From Rhizobium lusitanum (GTDB lineage: Bacteria; Pseudomonadota; Alphaproteobacteria; Rhizobiales; Rhizobiaceae): 64,000 bases of DNA. Position numbers and translations under genes: made by a program. Where the stretch lies: the NCBI RefSeq assembly GCF_014189535.1, contig NZ_CP050304.1:124001-188000 (forward strand), given 5' to 3'. Below the pieces are notes generated by a model that worked only from the letters and a program-made list of their open reading frames with translations, had not been told where the DNA came from and made no database searches. Positions 27,318 to 36,381 of the stretch are shown piece by piece (the first letter of the stretch is position 1; every line of letters starts with the position of its first letter).

Positions 27318-27439
27318 CCTGCAAATGCCCGCCCAAGCTCTGTTACGGCAAACCTGCTGATGCAGTGCTTGTGGTCGAGCTTTCGTTTGAGATCGGGGAT
27401 CCGATTTCCACCTTTCGTACCTCCAGCGAGGATAGCTAA

Positions 27440-29572
27440 TTGCTTCTAACAGCCCTTCACAATCGCTCCCGGATCGAGCCTCTTCTGCAGTCTGAAGCTG
27501 CCGAATGCGGACTTGCCTGCCTGGCGATGGTGGCGGGCTATCATGGCCATCGGGTGACGCTGCCCGAACTCAGGCGACGCCATGCCGTGTCCTCGAAAGG
27601 CACGACGCTGAAGAGCCTCATCTCGGTTGCCGACGATCTCGGTTTTACCAGCCGGCCCCTGAAGCTGGAGATGGAGGATATCCGCAAGCTGAAGATGCCC
27701 TGTATTCTGCACTGGGACATGTCGCACTATGTCGTCTTGAGCCGGGTAACACCAAGCCGGATCGAGGTGCATGATCCGGCCAGCGGCCAGCGGCGCTTGT
27801 CTCATGCCGAAGCATCCAGGCACTTTACCGGTGTGGCGCTGGAGCTGACGCCGGCCGCCACCTTCCGCAAGCGCAAGGTGGTCGAGCGGGTGCGTCTGGC
27901 CGACCTGTGGTCCCGGAGCGCCGGCTTCATTCCGAGCCTGCTGCAAATCCTTGCCCTCTCCGCCCTACTGCAATTCTTTGCCCTGCTGTCACCGCTCGTC
28001 AACCAGATGATCGTCGACGAGGCGATATCCAAGGGTGATCTCAGCCTTCTGAACGTGATTGTCGTCGGTGCCGGATTGCTGCTGCTCATCCAGAGTGCCA
28101 CGACGCTGTTGCGCGGTTACGTGCAGATGCATTTCAGCACGCTTCTGACCTTCCAGATGCGCGGAAACCTGTTGCGCCATGCGCTGCGCCTGCCGGTGCC
28201 GTGGTTCGAAAAGCGGCGTCTCGGCGATATTCTGTCCCGTTTCAATTCCCTGCAGCCGGTGCAGGATCTATTGACGGGCGGCCTCGTCTCCGGTGCCCTG
28301 GACGGGCTCATGGCGGTCATCACCCTGGCGGTGATGCTGATCTACGCACCTTATCTGGCAAGCGTGGTGCTGGTATCGCTGGCGCTTGTCGTGTGCGTCC
28401 GGTTGGGCACCTTCCCCTGGCTAAGGAGCCTGACCAATGAGGGCATCCAGTATCAGGCCAAGGTGGACGGCGTTTTCCTCGAAACCATCCGCGGTGCGCG
28501 TGCCTTCAAGCTGTTCGGCCGGGAACTGGAGCGCCACGGCGTCTGGCAGAACGCCTATGCCGACAGCATCAACAACAATGTTCGCATTCAGAAAGTCAGC
28601 CTCAAGGGAACCGCTGGCCTTTCCTTCCTGACGGGAGCGGAGATGCTGCTGGTGTTCTATCTGGGCGCCAGCGCCATTATCCGGGGTGAGATGACGCTCG
28701 GCATGCTGCTGGCGTTCCTGTCCTATCGCAGCCAGTTCAGCACCGCCGCCCTGTCACTCGTCGATCAATATTTCAAGTTCCGCATGACGGGCCTGCATCT
28801 GGAGCGCCTGGCCGATGCCGTGCACCAGGATCCCGAGCATGACCTGGACGCCGAGGCGCGCAAGGATCGTCCGCTTGCCGGAGCGCTGGCCGTGCGCAAC
28901 CTCTCTTTCCGCTATGCCGAGCGCGAAGCGTGGGTACTGAAGGATGTATCACTGGCGATCAAGCCGGGGCAGTCCGTTGTGTTTGTCGGCCCTTCGGGCG
29001 GCGGCAAGTCCACGCTCCTGAAGCTGCTGATGGGCCTCTATCCGCCGAACGAGGGTGAAGTGCTCGTGGACGATCTGCCATTCAACGCTCTGGGGATGCG
29101 GGCCTACCGCGCGCAGATCGGCGTGGTGATGCAGGACGATCAGCTTTTCGCCGGCACGATCGCCGACAATATCGCCTTCTTCGATCCCGACATGGATCTG
29201 GCGCGCGTCGAAGCGGTCGCGGGGCTTGTCGGCCTTCATGACGAAATCCTGCGCATGCCGATGGGCTACATGACCCTGGTGGGCGATCTCGGATCCACCC
29301 TGTCGGGCGGCCAACAGCAGCGCGCGCTGCTGGCGCGGGCGCTCTACCGCCGTCCTTCCATTTTGTTCCTCGACGAGGGGACGGCCAATCTCGACGTCCT
29401 CGCGGAACGTCGCGTCATGCAGGCGCTGAGCAGGCTCGGCATTACCCAGGTGATGGTCGCCCATCGTCCCGGAGCCATCGAGGGCGCGGCACGCGTCTTC
29501 GCCGTGGAGAATGGCCATGTGCGTGAGCTGATACGCGATGTGCCTGCACAGCCTTTGCAGGTGGTGCCATGA
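27440..29572 (+). CDS. Peptidase-containing ABC exporter for double-glycine peptides (C39 type)
   Basis: This 710-residue protein cleaves the leader from peptide precursors and exports the mature part across the inner membrane (CvaB/LagD type). Residues 1-130 form a C39 cysteine peptidase with Gln17, Cys23 (in QSEAAECGLACLAM), His96 (DMSHYVVL) and Asp112 (VHDPASG). A six-helix membrane domain follows at about 165-450. The ATPase domain has Walker A GPSGGGKST at about 517, LSGGQQQR at about 621 and FLDEGTANLD. The start is TTG at 27440 with GCGAGGA upstream; no in-frame ATG is suitable. It overlaps the HlyD gene by four bases, and the likely substrate is encoded at 30872. Confidence 0.94.
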   Translation: MLLTALHNRSRIEPLLQSEAAECGLACLAMVAGYHGHRVTLPELRRRHAVSSKGTTLKSLISVADDLGFTSRPLKLEMEDIRKLKMPCILHWDMSHYVVLSRVTPSRIEVHDPASGQRRLSHAEASRHFTGVALELTPAATFRKRKVVERVRLADLWSRSAGFIPSLLQILALSALLQFFALLSPLVNQMIVDEAISKGDLSLLNVIVVGAGLLLLIQSATTLLRGYVQMHFSTLLTFQMRGNLLRHALRLPVPWFEKRRLGDILSRFNSLQPVQDLLTGGLVSGALDGLMAVITLAVMLIYAPYLASVVLVSLALVVCVRLGTFPWLRSLTNEGIQYQAKVDGVFLETIRGARAFKLFGRELERHGVWQNAYADSINNNVRIQKVSLKGTAGLSFLTGAEMLLVFYLGASAIIRGEMTLGMLLAFLSYRSQFSTAALSLVDQYFKFRMTGLHLERLADAVHQDPEHDLDAEARKDRPLAGALAVRNLSFRYAEREAWVLKDVSLAIKPGQSVVFVGPSGGGKSTLLKLLMGLYPPNEGEVLVDDLPFNALGMRAYRAQIGVVMQDDQLFAGTIADNIAFFDPDMDLARVEAVAGLVGLHDEILRMPMGYMTLVGDLGSTLSGGQQQRALLARALYRRPSILFLDEGTANLDVLAERRVMQALSRLGITQVMVAHRPGAIEGAARVFAVENGHVRELIRDVPAQPLQVVP

Positions 29573-30807
29573 GCGAGGCATTGTTCCGCACCGAAGCCAT
29601 AGAGCACCGCCGCCGGCTTCGTGGCGAGGTGATGATCGCGCAGCCGGTGAGCCACGGTGTCATGACGGCAATCCTCGGCGTCTTCGTGGTTGTCGGCGCG
29701 ACCTATCTCATGACCGGAACCTATGCCCGCAAGGAGACAGTGCAGGGCTACGTTGCCCCGACCGGCGGCCTGGCGCAGCTATACGCCACTAAGGGCGGTA
29801 TCGTGACCAAGGTGCTCGTCCGCGAAGGGGACGTGGTGGCTCAGGGCCAGCCGATGGTGGAGCTGTCGCTGGAAACGACCGGTGCCGATGGTCAGGTTGG
29901 CGAAAAGCTGCGTTTAGAGACCCAAGCCCGTATCCAGTCGATCGACACACAGGTGACGGCGGCAAAAGCCCGTTTCGACGAGGAGGCGCGGCGCCTTTCG
30001 GCTCGCGTCGAAGGACTTGGCGGGGAACTGGCGAGCCAGGAGCAACGCCTGGAATCGGAGCGCCGTCTGCAAGCCCTGCAAACGGACGATGCCGGACGCT
30101 ACGCGCAGCTTCAGATCAAGGGCAGCGGCACGCGCTTCGAGCTGTCGCGCCGCCAGCAGCAGATACTGGCGCAGGAAAGCGTCATCCACGAGCTAGAGCG
30201 GCAGAAGGAACAGCGGCAGGGTGACCTCAACGATGCCCGGTCGCAACTGGCGGGCCTGCCGGCGGAGCGGGATGACAAGCTGGCGCAACTGCAGGGCCTT
30301 CGCAGCGAGTTGGAGCAATCCCTGGCGCAATTGCAGGTCAACCGCGCCTACATCATGGTCGCGCCGGTGGCCGGCCGGGTCGCGGCATTGCAGGCGCAGC
30401 CGGGGCAGACGGCCGTGGCGCAATCGCCGCTGGCAGCCCTGGTGCCGGCCGGCAGCAATCTCGAGGCCAACCTGCTGGTGCCGCCGCGCGCGGCCGGCCT
30501 GATCCAGCCGGGGCAGGAGGTCCGGCTCCGGGTCGACGCCTTCCCGTATCAGCGTTTCGGCGTGGTGTCGGGCCATGTCGTGCAGGTGTCCCGCGCCACC
30601 TATCGCGAGGGTGAGCTTCTGGCTCCCATCGCGTTCAAAGATCCCGTCTACCGCGTGACTGTCAGTCTGGAGCGCACCAGCATCGCCGCCTATGGCGAAG
30701 AGCGTCCGCTGACCCCCGGTATGACCCTCATCGGCGATGTCATTACGGATCGCCGGCACTTCACCGACTGGGTATTGGACCCCTTAAAGGCCATAGGCAG
30801 CCGGTGA
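29569..30807 (+). CDS. HlyD-family adaptor of the peptide exporter
   Basis: The 412-residue periplasmic adaptor (CvaA-like) should connect the ABC exporter to a TolC-type outer-membrane channel. An N-terminal cytoplasmic tail and a single membrane segment (about residues 33-50) are followed by a lipoyl-like half (VTKVLVREGDVVAQGQPMVEL), a long Gln/Glu/Arg-rich coiled coil (about 110-255) and the second half (APVAGRVAALQAQPGQTV-like). Its ATG overlaps the exporter stop. No outer-membrane factor is encoded nearby. Confidence 0.93.
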   Translation: MSEALFRTEAIEHRRRLRGEVMIAQPVSHGVMTAILGVFVVVGATYLMTGTYARKETVQGYVAPTGGLAQLYATKGGIVTKVLVREGDVVAQGQPMVELSLETTGADGQVGEKLRLETQARIQSIDTQVTAAKARFDEEARRLSARVEGLGGELASQEQRLESERRLQALQTDDAGRYAQLQIKGSGTRFELSRRQQQILAQESVIHELERQKEQRQGDLNDARSQLAGLPAERDDKLAQLQGLRSELEQSLAQLQVNRAYIMVAPVAGRVAALQAQPGQTAVAQSPLAALVPAGSNLEANLLVPPRAAGLIQPGQEVRLRVDAFPYQRFGVVSGHVVQVSRATYREGELLAPIAFKDPVYRVTVSLERTSIAAYGEERPLTPGMTLIGDVITDRRHFTDWVLDPLKAIGSR

Positions 30808-30871
30808 CAACAAGAAGAGGGGAGGACCATCCCGGTCAATCCCTCACCCCTAAACCCAATAGGAGACTAAC

Positions 30872-31111
30872 ATGAGCAACATCACTGAAATCAACACCGA
30901 CATGCTCGATCTCGTCAGCGGCGGCGCTTCCACGGTCGCTTCGACGGTCACCATTGGTGCCGATGGCGCCGTCAGCGGCAGCTACACGTTCGGCAGCCGC
31001 TCGGGCACTTTCTCGGCAACGCTGCCGGCAGAAGTCGTGCAGAAGGCTGGGACGTTCTCGTTCAGCAACGCCTCCGGCTCGTTCAGCTTTGACAGCTCGT
31101 TCGCCGGCTAA
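30872..31111 (+). CDS. Double-glycine leader peptide precursor, putative microcin-like secreted peptide
   Basis: A 79-residue precursor with an excellent AGGAG site. The first 18 residues, MSNITEINTDMLDLVSGG, form a leader with hydrophobic residues at -12 (Ile), -7 (Leu) and -4 (Val) and Gly-Gly at -2/-1, as expected for cleavage by C39 peptidases. The mature part would be 61 residues, free of Cys and Trp, with about 15 Ser, 9 Gly and 6 Phe, near-neutral charge and repeated GTFS/GSFS units that alternate small polar and aromatic residues. It follows the exporter and adaptor genes and is closed by a terminator. No immunity protein is recognisable. Function (bacteriocin, signal, surface or amyloid-like peptide) is unknown. 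Confidence 0.85.
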   Translation: MSNITEINTDMLDLVSGGASTVASTVTIGADGAVSGSYTFGSRSGTFSATLPAEVVQKAGTFSFSNASGSFSFDSSFAG

Positions 31112-31134
31112 TCCGATCTAGTCGGACGTGAATT

Positions 31135-31164
31135 CCGGCAGCCGGTTTCCGGCTGCCGGTCTTA
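31135..31164 (+). terminator. Terminator after the double-glycine peptide gene
   Basis: CCGGCAGCCGG (31135-31145) and CCGGCTGCCGG (31149-31159) form a perfect 11-base GC-rich stem with a TTT loop, followed by TCTTAT. It lies 24 bases after the stop codon and probably ends the exporter-adaptor-peptide transcript. Confidence 0.8.
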
Positions 31165-31297
31165 TAATCGAATAGTTGCCTTTGTTAAAAGCCGTGTATC
31201 TTTGATATCTGCGATTCATCTCGCAGACATGGTCCTGCTTGGCAGTCGACGCAACTTTGTTGCGTTCCGAAGCGCGAAATTGCCGCCACTAAAATGA

Positions 31298-31321
31298 ATA
31301 TTGACTCATAATTCACAATAT
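31298..31321. promoter_or_regulatory. Inverted repeat upstream of the acyl-CoA ligase gene, possible TetR operator
   Basis: ATATTG (31298-31303) and CAATAT (31316-31321) form a perfect inverted repeat around a 12-base centre. It lies about 210 bases before the ligase start in an AT-rich segment of the gap 31165-31531, which holds no gene. A TetR regulator is encoded directly downstream of the ligase and could bind here; this is inference. Confidence 0.35.
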
Positions 31322-31531
31322 GAACTACTGCTCACTTCAGTGGTGCTTTTGGGAGGAAGCAACGCCGAAACAGTCGCCTGCTGTCCGGAGGAACTATCTC
31401 ATTAGCAGCAGGAGGAAGATGGCAGACTACTTGCGTCGCGCAAGGAGTAGATGATTTCTAACATAGCACCGATCAAACCCGGCGCGAGTGCCACCTCGCC
31501 TGGTCCGTCGAGATCCTTTGGAGGAGGAGCG

Positions 31532-33073
31532 ATGTTCAATCTGTCACGGTTTCTGACACAAAATGCCAGAGCGGCGCCTGAGGCAGAGGCCTTGGTGTAC
31601 GAGGATATTCGCCTTGACTGGAAAAACCTCGAGGCCCGCGTCGGCCATCTCGCCTGGTGCTTGAGGCAGCGTGGGCTCGGCGAGGGGTCGATTGTCGCTT
31701 TGCTGATGAAAAACAGCCTAGCTTATGTCGAGTTGATCTATGCCATCGGGCATATAGGGGCCATTATTCTGCCGTTGAACTTCCGGCTTTCTGCGGATGA
31801 AGTCAGATACATAACATTGCATGCCGGCGCTCAGCTTGTCGTTGCTGACGATATCTTTGTGGAAGCAACCGAAGGAACCAAGTTACCGGTCATTACGCTA
31901 GATGAGACCGCACGCTCCAATATCGGAGCGATGCTGGATTCGTCCAAGCAAGGGCATCGGGCAGCAGACATCATGCCACGCCTGCGCGATGATGTGTTCC
32001 GGCTCATGTATACCTCTGGGACGACGTCTCGGCCCAAGGGAGTGGTCCATACCTACGATAACTACTATTGGAAGTGCTATGATCACATCCTTACATTGGG
32101 TCTCAATCGGAATACCCGGCTGCTCATTGTCGGTCCGATGTATCATGTCGGCGGCTGTGATCTTCCAGGGCTTGCCGTTCATCTCGCGGCTGGGACGATC
32201 GTGATCCAGCGCGATTTCGAACCCGAGAAACTATTGGAGACGATCGCGCGCGAACGCATTGACGGCATTTGGCTGGCACCGGTTATGACAAACGATCTTC
32301 TCGCCTTGCCTGACGAAAATCTGCCAAACCGTAGTTCACTACGCTGGTGTATTGCAGGCGGTGAGCGCACGCCGGAATCGCGCATACGCGCTTTCTTAAG
32401 TCGTTTCCCGGAAGCACGCTACATCGATGCCTATGGGATGACGGAAACCTGTTCAGGCGATACGATGATGGATCCAGGGCGTGAATTGGAAAAGATCGGT
32501 TCGGTTGGCCGTCCGTTGCGTTTCGTTGAAATCGAGATCCGCGACGAGTGCGGCAAGCCCCTGTCTTCCGGGGAAGAAGGCGAAATCTGTATACGCGGAC
32601 CTAAAGTTATGCGGGAATACTGGCGAGATCCGGATAATACCGCAGCAGCCTTTTATTCCGACGGTTATATGCGCTCAGGTGATGTCGGTTATATGGACAG
32701 AGAAGGCTTCCTCTTCATCACCGACAGGCAAAAGGATATGATCATTTCGGGAGGCGAGAACATCGCCTCCTCGGAGGTGGAACGGGTGATTTATAGTCAT
32801 TCGGCCGTCAAGGAAGCAGCCGTCTTTGCCCGTCCCCATCCACGCTGGGGAGAGATTGCGGTCGCTGCAATCGTGTTGGTTGAGGCTCACAGCCTCAGTT
32901 TCGATGAGCTGCTGAATTATTGTCAAAAGTCACTGGCGAAGTTTAAATGCCCCAAAGACCTGGTCGTCATGTCCGAACTACCTCGCAATCCTTCCGGAAA
33001 AGTGCTCAAACGCGTACTGAGGGATATGGATCGACAGGGCCAGTTTGGAGCCGCGCCATCTATCGATCCATAG
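31532..33073 (+). CDS. Acyl-CoA synthetase (AMP-forming ligase)
   Basis: ATP-dependent carboxylate-CoA ligase of the ANL superfamily, 513 residues from the ATG at 31532, which has a strong GGAGGAGG site. The AMP-binding signature YTSGTTSRPKGVVHTYDN is present, with YGMTETC, the hinge region DRQKDMIISGGENIASSEVE and the C-terminal catalytic lysine region NPSGKVLKR. An in-frame ATG at 31451 would add 27 unlikely residues. Together with the acyl-CoA dehydrogenase and hydratase genes further right it would start beta-oxidation of a carboxylic acid, possibly the ring-opened product of the nearby oxidative pathway. The substrate is not predictable. Confidence 0.93.
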   Translation: MFNLSRFLTQNARAAPEAEALVYEDIRLDWKNLEARVGHLAWCLRQRGLGEGSIVALLMKNSLAYVELIYAIGHIGAIILPLNFRLSADEVRYITLHAGAQLVVADDIFVEATEGTKLPVITLDETARSNIGAMLDSSKQGHRAADIMPRLRDDVFRLMYTSGTTSRPKGVVHTYDNYYWKCYDHILTLGLNRNTRLLIVGPMYHVGGCDLPGLAVHLAAGTIVIQRDFEPEKLLETIARERIDGIWLAPVMTNDLLALPDENLPNRSSLRWCIAGGERTPESRIRAFLSRFPEARYIDAYGMTETCSGDTMMDPGRELEKIGSVGRPLRFVEIEIRDECGKPLSSGEEGEICIRGPKVMREYWRDPDNTAAAFYSDGYMRSGDVGYMDREGFLFITDRQKDMIISGGENIASSEVERVIYSHSAVKEAAVFARPHPRWGEIAVAAIVLVEAHSLSFDELLNYCQKSLAKFKCPKDLVVMSELPRNPSGKVLKRVLRDMDRQGQFGAAPSIDP

Positions 33074-33100
33074 GATTAGGACAGGAGAATAACCAGAGAG

Positions 33101-33727
33101 ATGCTGAATCGACGTGTCAGACATCGGCTCTCGCGTGACGAGAAGGCTAGGCTTACGCGCGAAAGCCTTCTGTCCGCAGGATGTAAGGTTGTGGCTGCGG
33201 AGGGATATGCCTCCGCTTCCATCGCGAAAATCGCCGATACTGCCGGCGTGGCTCACGGTACCTTCTACAACTATTTTGTCGATCGTCAGGCGCTGTTCGA
33301 TGAACTCCTGCCCTATGAAGGTATGCGTATGCTGGGGACCCTCGAAAAGGCGGCACGCAAAGCACGGCCTGGGGTGGCGCGTGAGTTGGCTCGGTTCAAT
33401 GCTTTTCTTTGCTATGTCGCAGAGAATAATGGTTTCTATCGTATTCTCTATGAGGCCGAGGTTTTCGCGCCGGATGCCCATCGTATTCACATGGCCAATA
33501 TCGTCTCGGGTTATCGCCGTTCGATAAAACGCGGTATCGCCGGTGGATACATCGCGCTTTTGACCGATGACAGGATTGACTGCATTATCCATCAGCTCCT
33601 CGGCATGCGCGCCTATGCCGCGATGCAGATTCATTACGAAAAAGACATATCTCGCAGAGCCGGTGTCATTGAGAACTCTGTATACATCTACGAGCGCATT
33701 ATCCGGACAGGTTTATTGATGGGTTGA
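33101..33727 (+). CDS. TetR-family transcriptional regulator
   Basis: A 208-residue repressor-type protein with the N-terminal helix-turn-helix at about residues 30-60 ([33 protein letters not shown]) and an all-helical ligand domain. It lies 27 bases after the acyl-CoA ligase in the same direction and probably regulates that gene and perhaps the neighbouring catabolic operons. The inverted repeat at 31298-31321 is a possible target. Confidence 0.92.
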   Translation: MLNRRVRHRLSRDEKARLTRESLLSAGCKVVAAEGYASASIAKIADTAGVAHGTFYNYFVDRQALFDELLPYEGMRMLGTLEKAARKARPGVARELARFNAFLCYVAENNGFYRILYEAEVFAPDAHRIHMANIVSGYRRSIKRGIAGGYIALLTDDRIDCIIHQLLGMRAYAAMQIHYEKDISRRAGVIENSVYIYERIIRTGLLMG

Positions 33728-34037
33728 ACGCCGCGACCGGCAGGAACGTGTTGCCGCGCTCGACGTCGCCTCGATCTCGGAAATCACCGACGTGGTTACT
33801 TGCACCCGACACCTTCGAGCGTCCAATTCACGCCGGCAACGCCATTCAGACGGTGGAGTGGAGCGATGCGAGGCTGGTGATCACGGTTCGCCCGGCATGA
33901 AGGACAGTCAGGTCATCGTCGCCCTCAACAAGGACGAAGAGGCCCCGATCTTCCAGATCGCCGATTACGGCCTCGTCGCCGATCTTCTCAAGGCCGCGCC
34001 GGAACTCGAAAAGGCGCAGTCTTCGAGAGGGCAATAG
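33728..34037 (+). pseudogene. Decayed etfA (electron transfer flavoprotein alpha subunit)
   Basis: Pieces of EtfA can be read in order but in different frames: [10 protein letters not shown], then [17 protein letters not shown], then [29 protein letters not shown], then after an internal deletion [20 protein letters not shown]...[10 protein letters not shown] near the C terminus. The FAD-binding stretch between VITVRP and GMKDS is missing. It sits next to genes for acyl-CoA metabolism, which need an electron transfer flavoprotein, so it is probably a leftover of the same or an earlier catabolic cluster. Confidence 0.85.
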
Positions 34038-34060
34038 CAATCCGCTAACACAAGAGGGTG

Positions 34061-34657
34061 CTAGAAGCAGAATGGGTAGCGCAAGCCGCTTGGTTTGGCG
34101 CCGCACACCGGCCAGCCTTCTCCGACCATGCCAGTGTAAACATACACGGTCTTGACTGGCTCAAAGCCAATCTGCAGGTTTGGACTTGCTTCGGGTGGCA
34201 AGGCCAGTCGAAGGAAATAGCCAGCAAGGGCTGCCACATGTAAGCCCACGTAGAGGAAGGCCGGCGCCTTCAAGGGAAGGCGTTGCACCCAATCCCATTG
34301 ACCTACCAGGGCTCGCTGGATCCACGGTGTCAGCAGCAGTATGCCGAAGAATTGTTGGATCAAGATGCGCGGCATCAGATTCCGGATGTCAAATCCTGCC
34401 CTCCAGAAAGCCCAGAACAGGCTCATGGCCAAACCGGCGGCAAATATCCAAGCACCCAACCTCCTGCGTCGGTATAATAGAACCGCCGAAGCAACAAATA
34501 CTGCGCCGACTACTGCGTAGTAGAGTATCCCTTCGATAGAGGCCAGCCAGCCGCCAAGGATCAGCATTGCCAAGCCGAAAGCGCCCAAGGCCACTGAGTA
34601 GCCACTGAGTAGACGTGTATCCAGGCTAGGTATTTCTTGTTGCTCGGAACTAACCAT
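34061..34657 (-). pseudogene. Truncated membrane-bound PQQ-dependent dehydrogenase (N-terminal anchor only)
   Basis: The 198-residue product has five hydrophobic segments (about residues 20-150) in the pattern of the membrane anchor of quinoprotein glucose dehydrogenase-type enzymes, including LYRRRRLGAWIFAAGLAMSLFWAFWRAG. After VGEGWPVCG, the point where the periplasmic propeller domain would start with DWPAYGG..., it ends within a few residues. Normal enzymes are about 800 residues. The start has an AGGAGGA site, so the anchor may still be made. The catalytic part is absent to the left, where the etfA remnant begins. Confidence 0.7.
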
Positions 34658-34954
34658 GCGACTTCCTCCTAATTTCCCTTGTCATTTCTCGGGGAGCGGC
34701 GGAGATCGTAAGTCGAATATCCAGGTTCTGGCTTTGTATCGGCTTGTAACCCCGCATAACTTGCTTGCCCTCGCTGAAAACAGTTGCGGGGAGACAAGAC
34801 TTCACCGTCTCGCCAGCTCCTCGAGACTGGCGGCAATCACACCCGGGTTCAGAGCCCAGGGCGGCCTGGCGCTCTTTTGAATGGAGCTCAAGTCTTCTTG
34901 TGGGCTAAGCACGCTGGCTCGTCGGGGTATCGTGCTCGCCCGCAGGGCTTCGTG

Positions 34955-35701
34955 TCAGAAGAGATAGCGCCCGCCATTGACGCTGATTGTCTGGCCGGTC
35001 ACGTAACTGGCCTCCCTGGAGGCCAAGTATGCCACGGCATAGGCAATGTCCTCCGGCTGCCCGGCCCGCTTCATCGGCATCGTCTTTGCGGCAGCCTCCA
35101 CATCAATAGGGCCCTCTCGCACGAGCGGCGTGTCGATGAAACCCGGCGGGACGTTGTTGACCGTGATCCCTTTGTCGGCGAACTCAATAGCAAGAGCCTT
35201 GGTGAACCCAATGACGCCCCCTTTCGAGGCCGCATAATGCGCCATGGCCGGAGCTCCGGATTGCGCTGACGACGACGAGATGTTGATGATCCGTCCCCAG
35301 CCCGCCTCGAGCATGTCGGAGACAAACTCTTTGGTCACGAGGAATGGCCCCTTCAGGTTGACGCCGATGATCCGATCCCACGTTTCTTCAGTCATCTGCG
35401 TGAAGGGCACATAGCTACTGATCCCGGCATTGTTGACGAGGATCGTGACCGGACCAAGCTCCTTGCGCGTACGCGTGGCGGAGGCGACCACGGTCTCGGC
35501 ATCAGCCGAATCGCCTGGCATCGCGATCGCCTTGCCGCCTGCCTTGCGGATCTCGGTGGCTGTTTGTTCGGCACCTTCGGCGTTCAGGTCCCATACCGCG
35601 ACCGCGGCGCCTCGTGCCGCAAGCACCAAGGCAATCGCACGACCGATGCCGCGGCCACTGCCCGTAACGACCGCATTCTGTCCTTCCAATGATGTAGCCA
35701 T
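34955..35701 (-). CDS. Short-chain dehydrogenase/reductase 1
   Basis: NAD(P)-dependent SDR of 248 residues with the cofactor motif TGSGRGIG, NNAG, the catalytic YAASK and the C-terminal NGGRYLF. It is the last gene of the minus-strand set with the P450, ferredoxin, reductase and carboxymuconolactone decarboxylase-like gene. A plausible role is oxidation of the alcohol made by the P450 to a ketone. FabG-type reductases look alike, so the assignment of substrate is inference. Confidence 0.92.
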   Translation of the reverse strand: MATSLEGQNAVVTGSGRGIGRAIALVLAARGAAVAVWDLNAEGAEQTATEIRKAGGKAIAMPGDSADAETVVASATRTRKELGPVTILVNNAGISSYVPFTQMTEETWDRIIGVNLKGPFLVTKEFVSDMLEAGWGRIINISSSSAQSGAPAMAHYAASKGGVIGFTKALAIEFADKGITVNNVPPGFIDTPLVREGPIDVEAAAKTMPMKRAGQPEDIAYAVAYLASREASYVTGQTISVNGGRYLF

Positions 35702-35743
35702 CTTTTCCTCCTTAAATAGCTATGTCTAAGCTCGGCTCTTATG

Positions 35744-36151
35744 TCAGGCGCCCAATGCCTCGCGAGCCGCGGTGCGGGCCGCCACGGCTGCAGGGAAGCC
35801 GGCATAGCCGGAGGAGTGGTAAATCACCTCGGCGATCTCGTCCTTGGTAAGGCCGTTCGTGAGCGCAATCTTCACGTGGGTCCGCAATTCAGTCTCAGCG
35901 TTGAGCGCAATAAGAATACCCAGTGTGACTAAGCTGCGGTCGCGCCGACTAAGCCCATCGCGTGCCCACAGCGCACCCCAGACGCTTATGAGGCCGATTT
36001 CGACGAGATCCTCCCCGAGCCGGCCATCGCGCAGGTCGATATCACCTTCGGGGAAAACTCCGGGCAGCGCCTCGCGCAACGCCGCAATGCCGGCAGCACG
36101 CAAATCGGGCGATCCGTTCGCGCCCAAAGACGTCTTATTTTCCGCAGACAT
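35744..36151 (-). CDS. Carboxymuconolactone decarboxylase-family protein
   Basis: The 135-residue protein from the ATG at 36151 (strong GGGAGGA site) has the helical CMD fold with RDRSLVTLGILIALNAETELRTHV and HSSGYAGFPAAVAA. It lacks the CxxC pair of AhpD peroxidases, so it resembles the gamma-carboxymuconolactone decarboxylase (PcaC) branch. A decarboxylation or lactone-related step in the surrounding pathway is possible but not shown. It lies between the P450 and SDR genes, with a 230-base gap to the P450 gene. Confidence 0.87.
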   Translation of the reverse strand: MSAENKTSLGANGSPDLRAAGIAALREALPGVFPEGDIDLRDGRLGEDLVEIGLISVWGALWARDGLSRRDRSLVTLGILIALNAETELRTHVKIALTNGLTKDEIAEVIYHSSGYAGFPAAVAARTAAREALGA

Positions 36152-36381
36152 GCCTTTTCCTCCCAGTTTTAAGCGGTCCGCATTCACAGAGCCATCAAAC
36201 CGCATTATCCCATTGTTTTTACATAGAAACACAAGCCGTCTCTGATCTTCTCGGCATTTCTCCCGCGAAGAGTCTGGGCGATGAAGTCAAAAGAAATCTC
36301 CCGGTCAAACCCCGGTAAAAGGAGACGTCCGACCTTGTTTTCGTTGCCTGGCTCCCTCTCTGCGAACAGCCTCTCGGCTGG

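Larger units (their letters stand above)
26884..27439. other. Intergenic stretch between the RND pump and the peptide exporter
   Basis: Over 556 bases I see no credible gene. It contains a perfect 34-base palindrome (26948-26981) and a 12-base-stem hairpin (27284-27317), listed separately. A minus-strand frame around 27145-27336 reads QFDGRYSTKLPEIIASVRSQHP, slightly protein-like, but it is short and without a start signal. The promoter of the peptide exporter must lie in the last 120 bases, but no clear boxes stand out. Confidence 0.5.
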
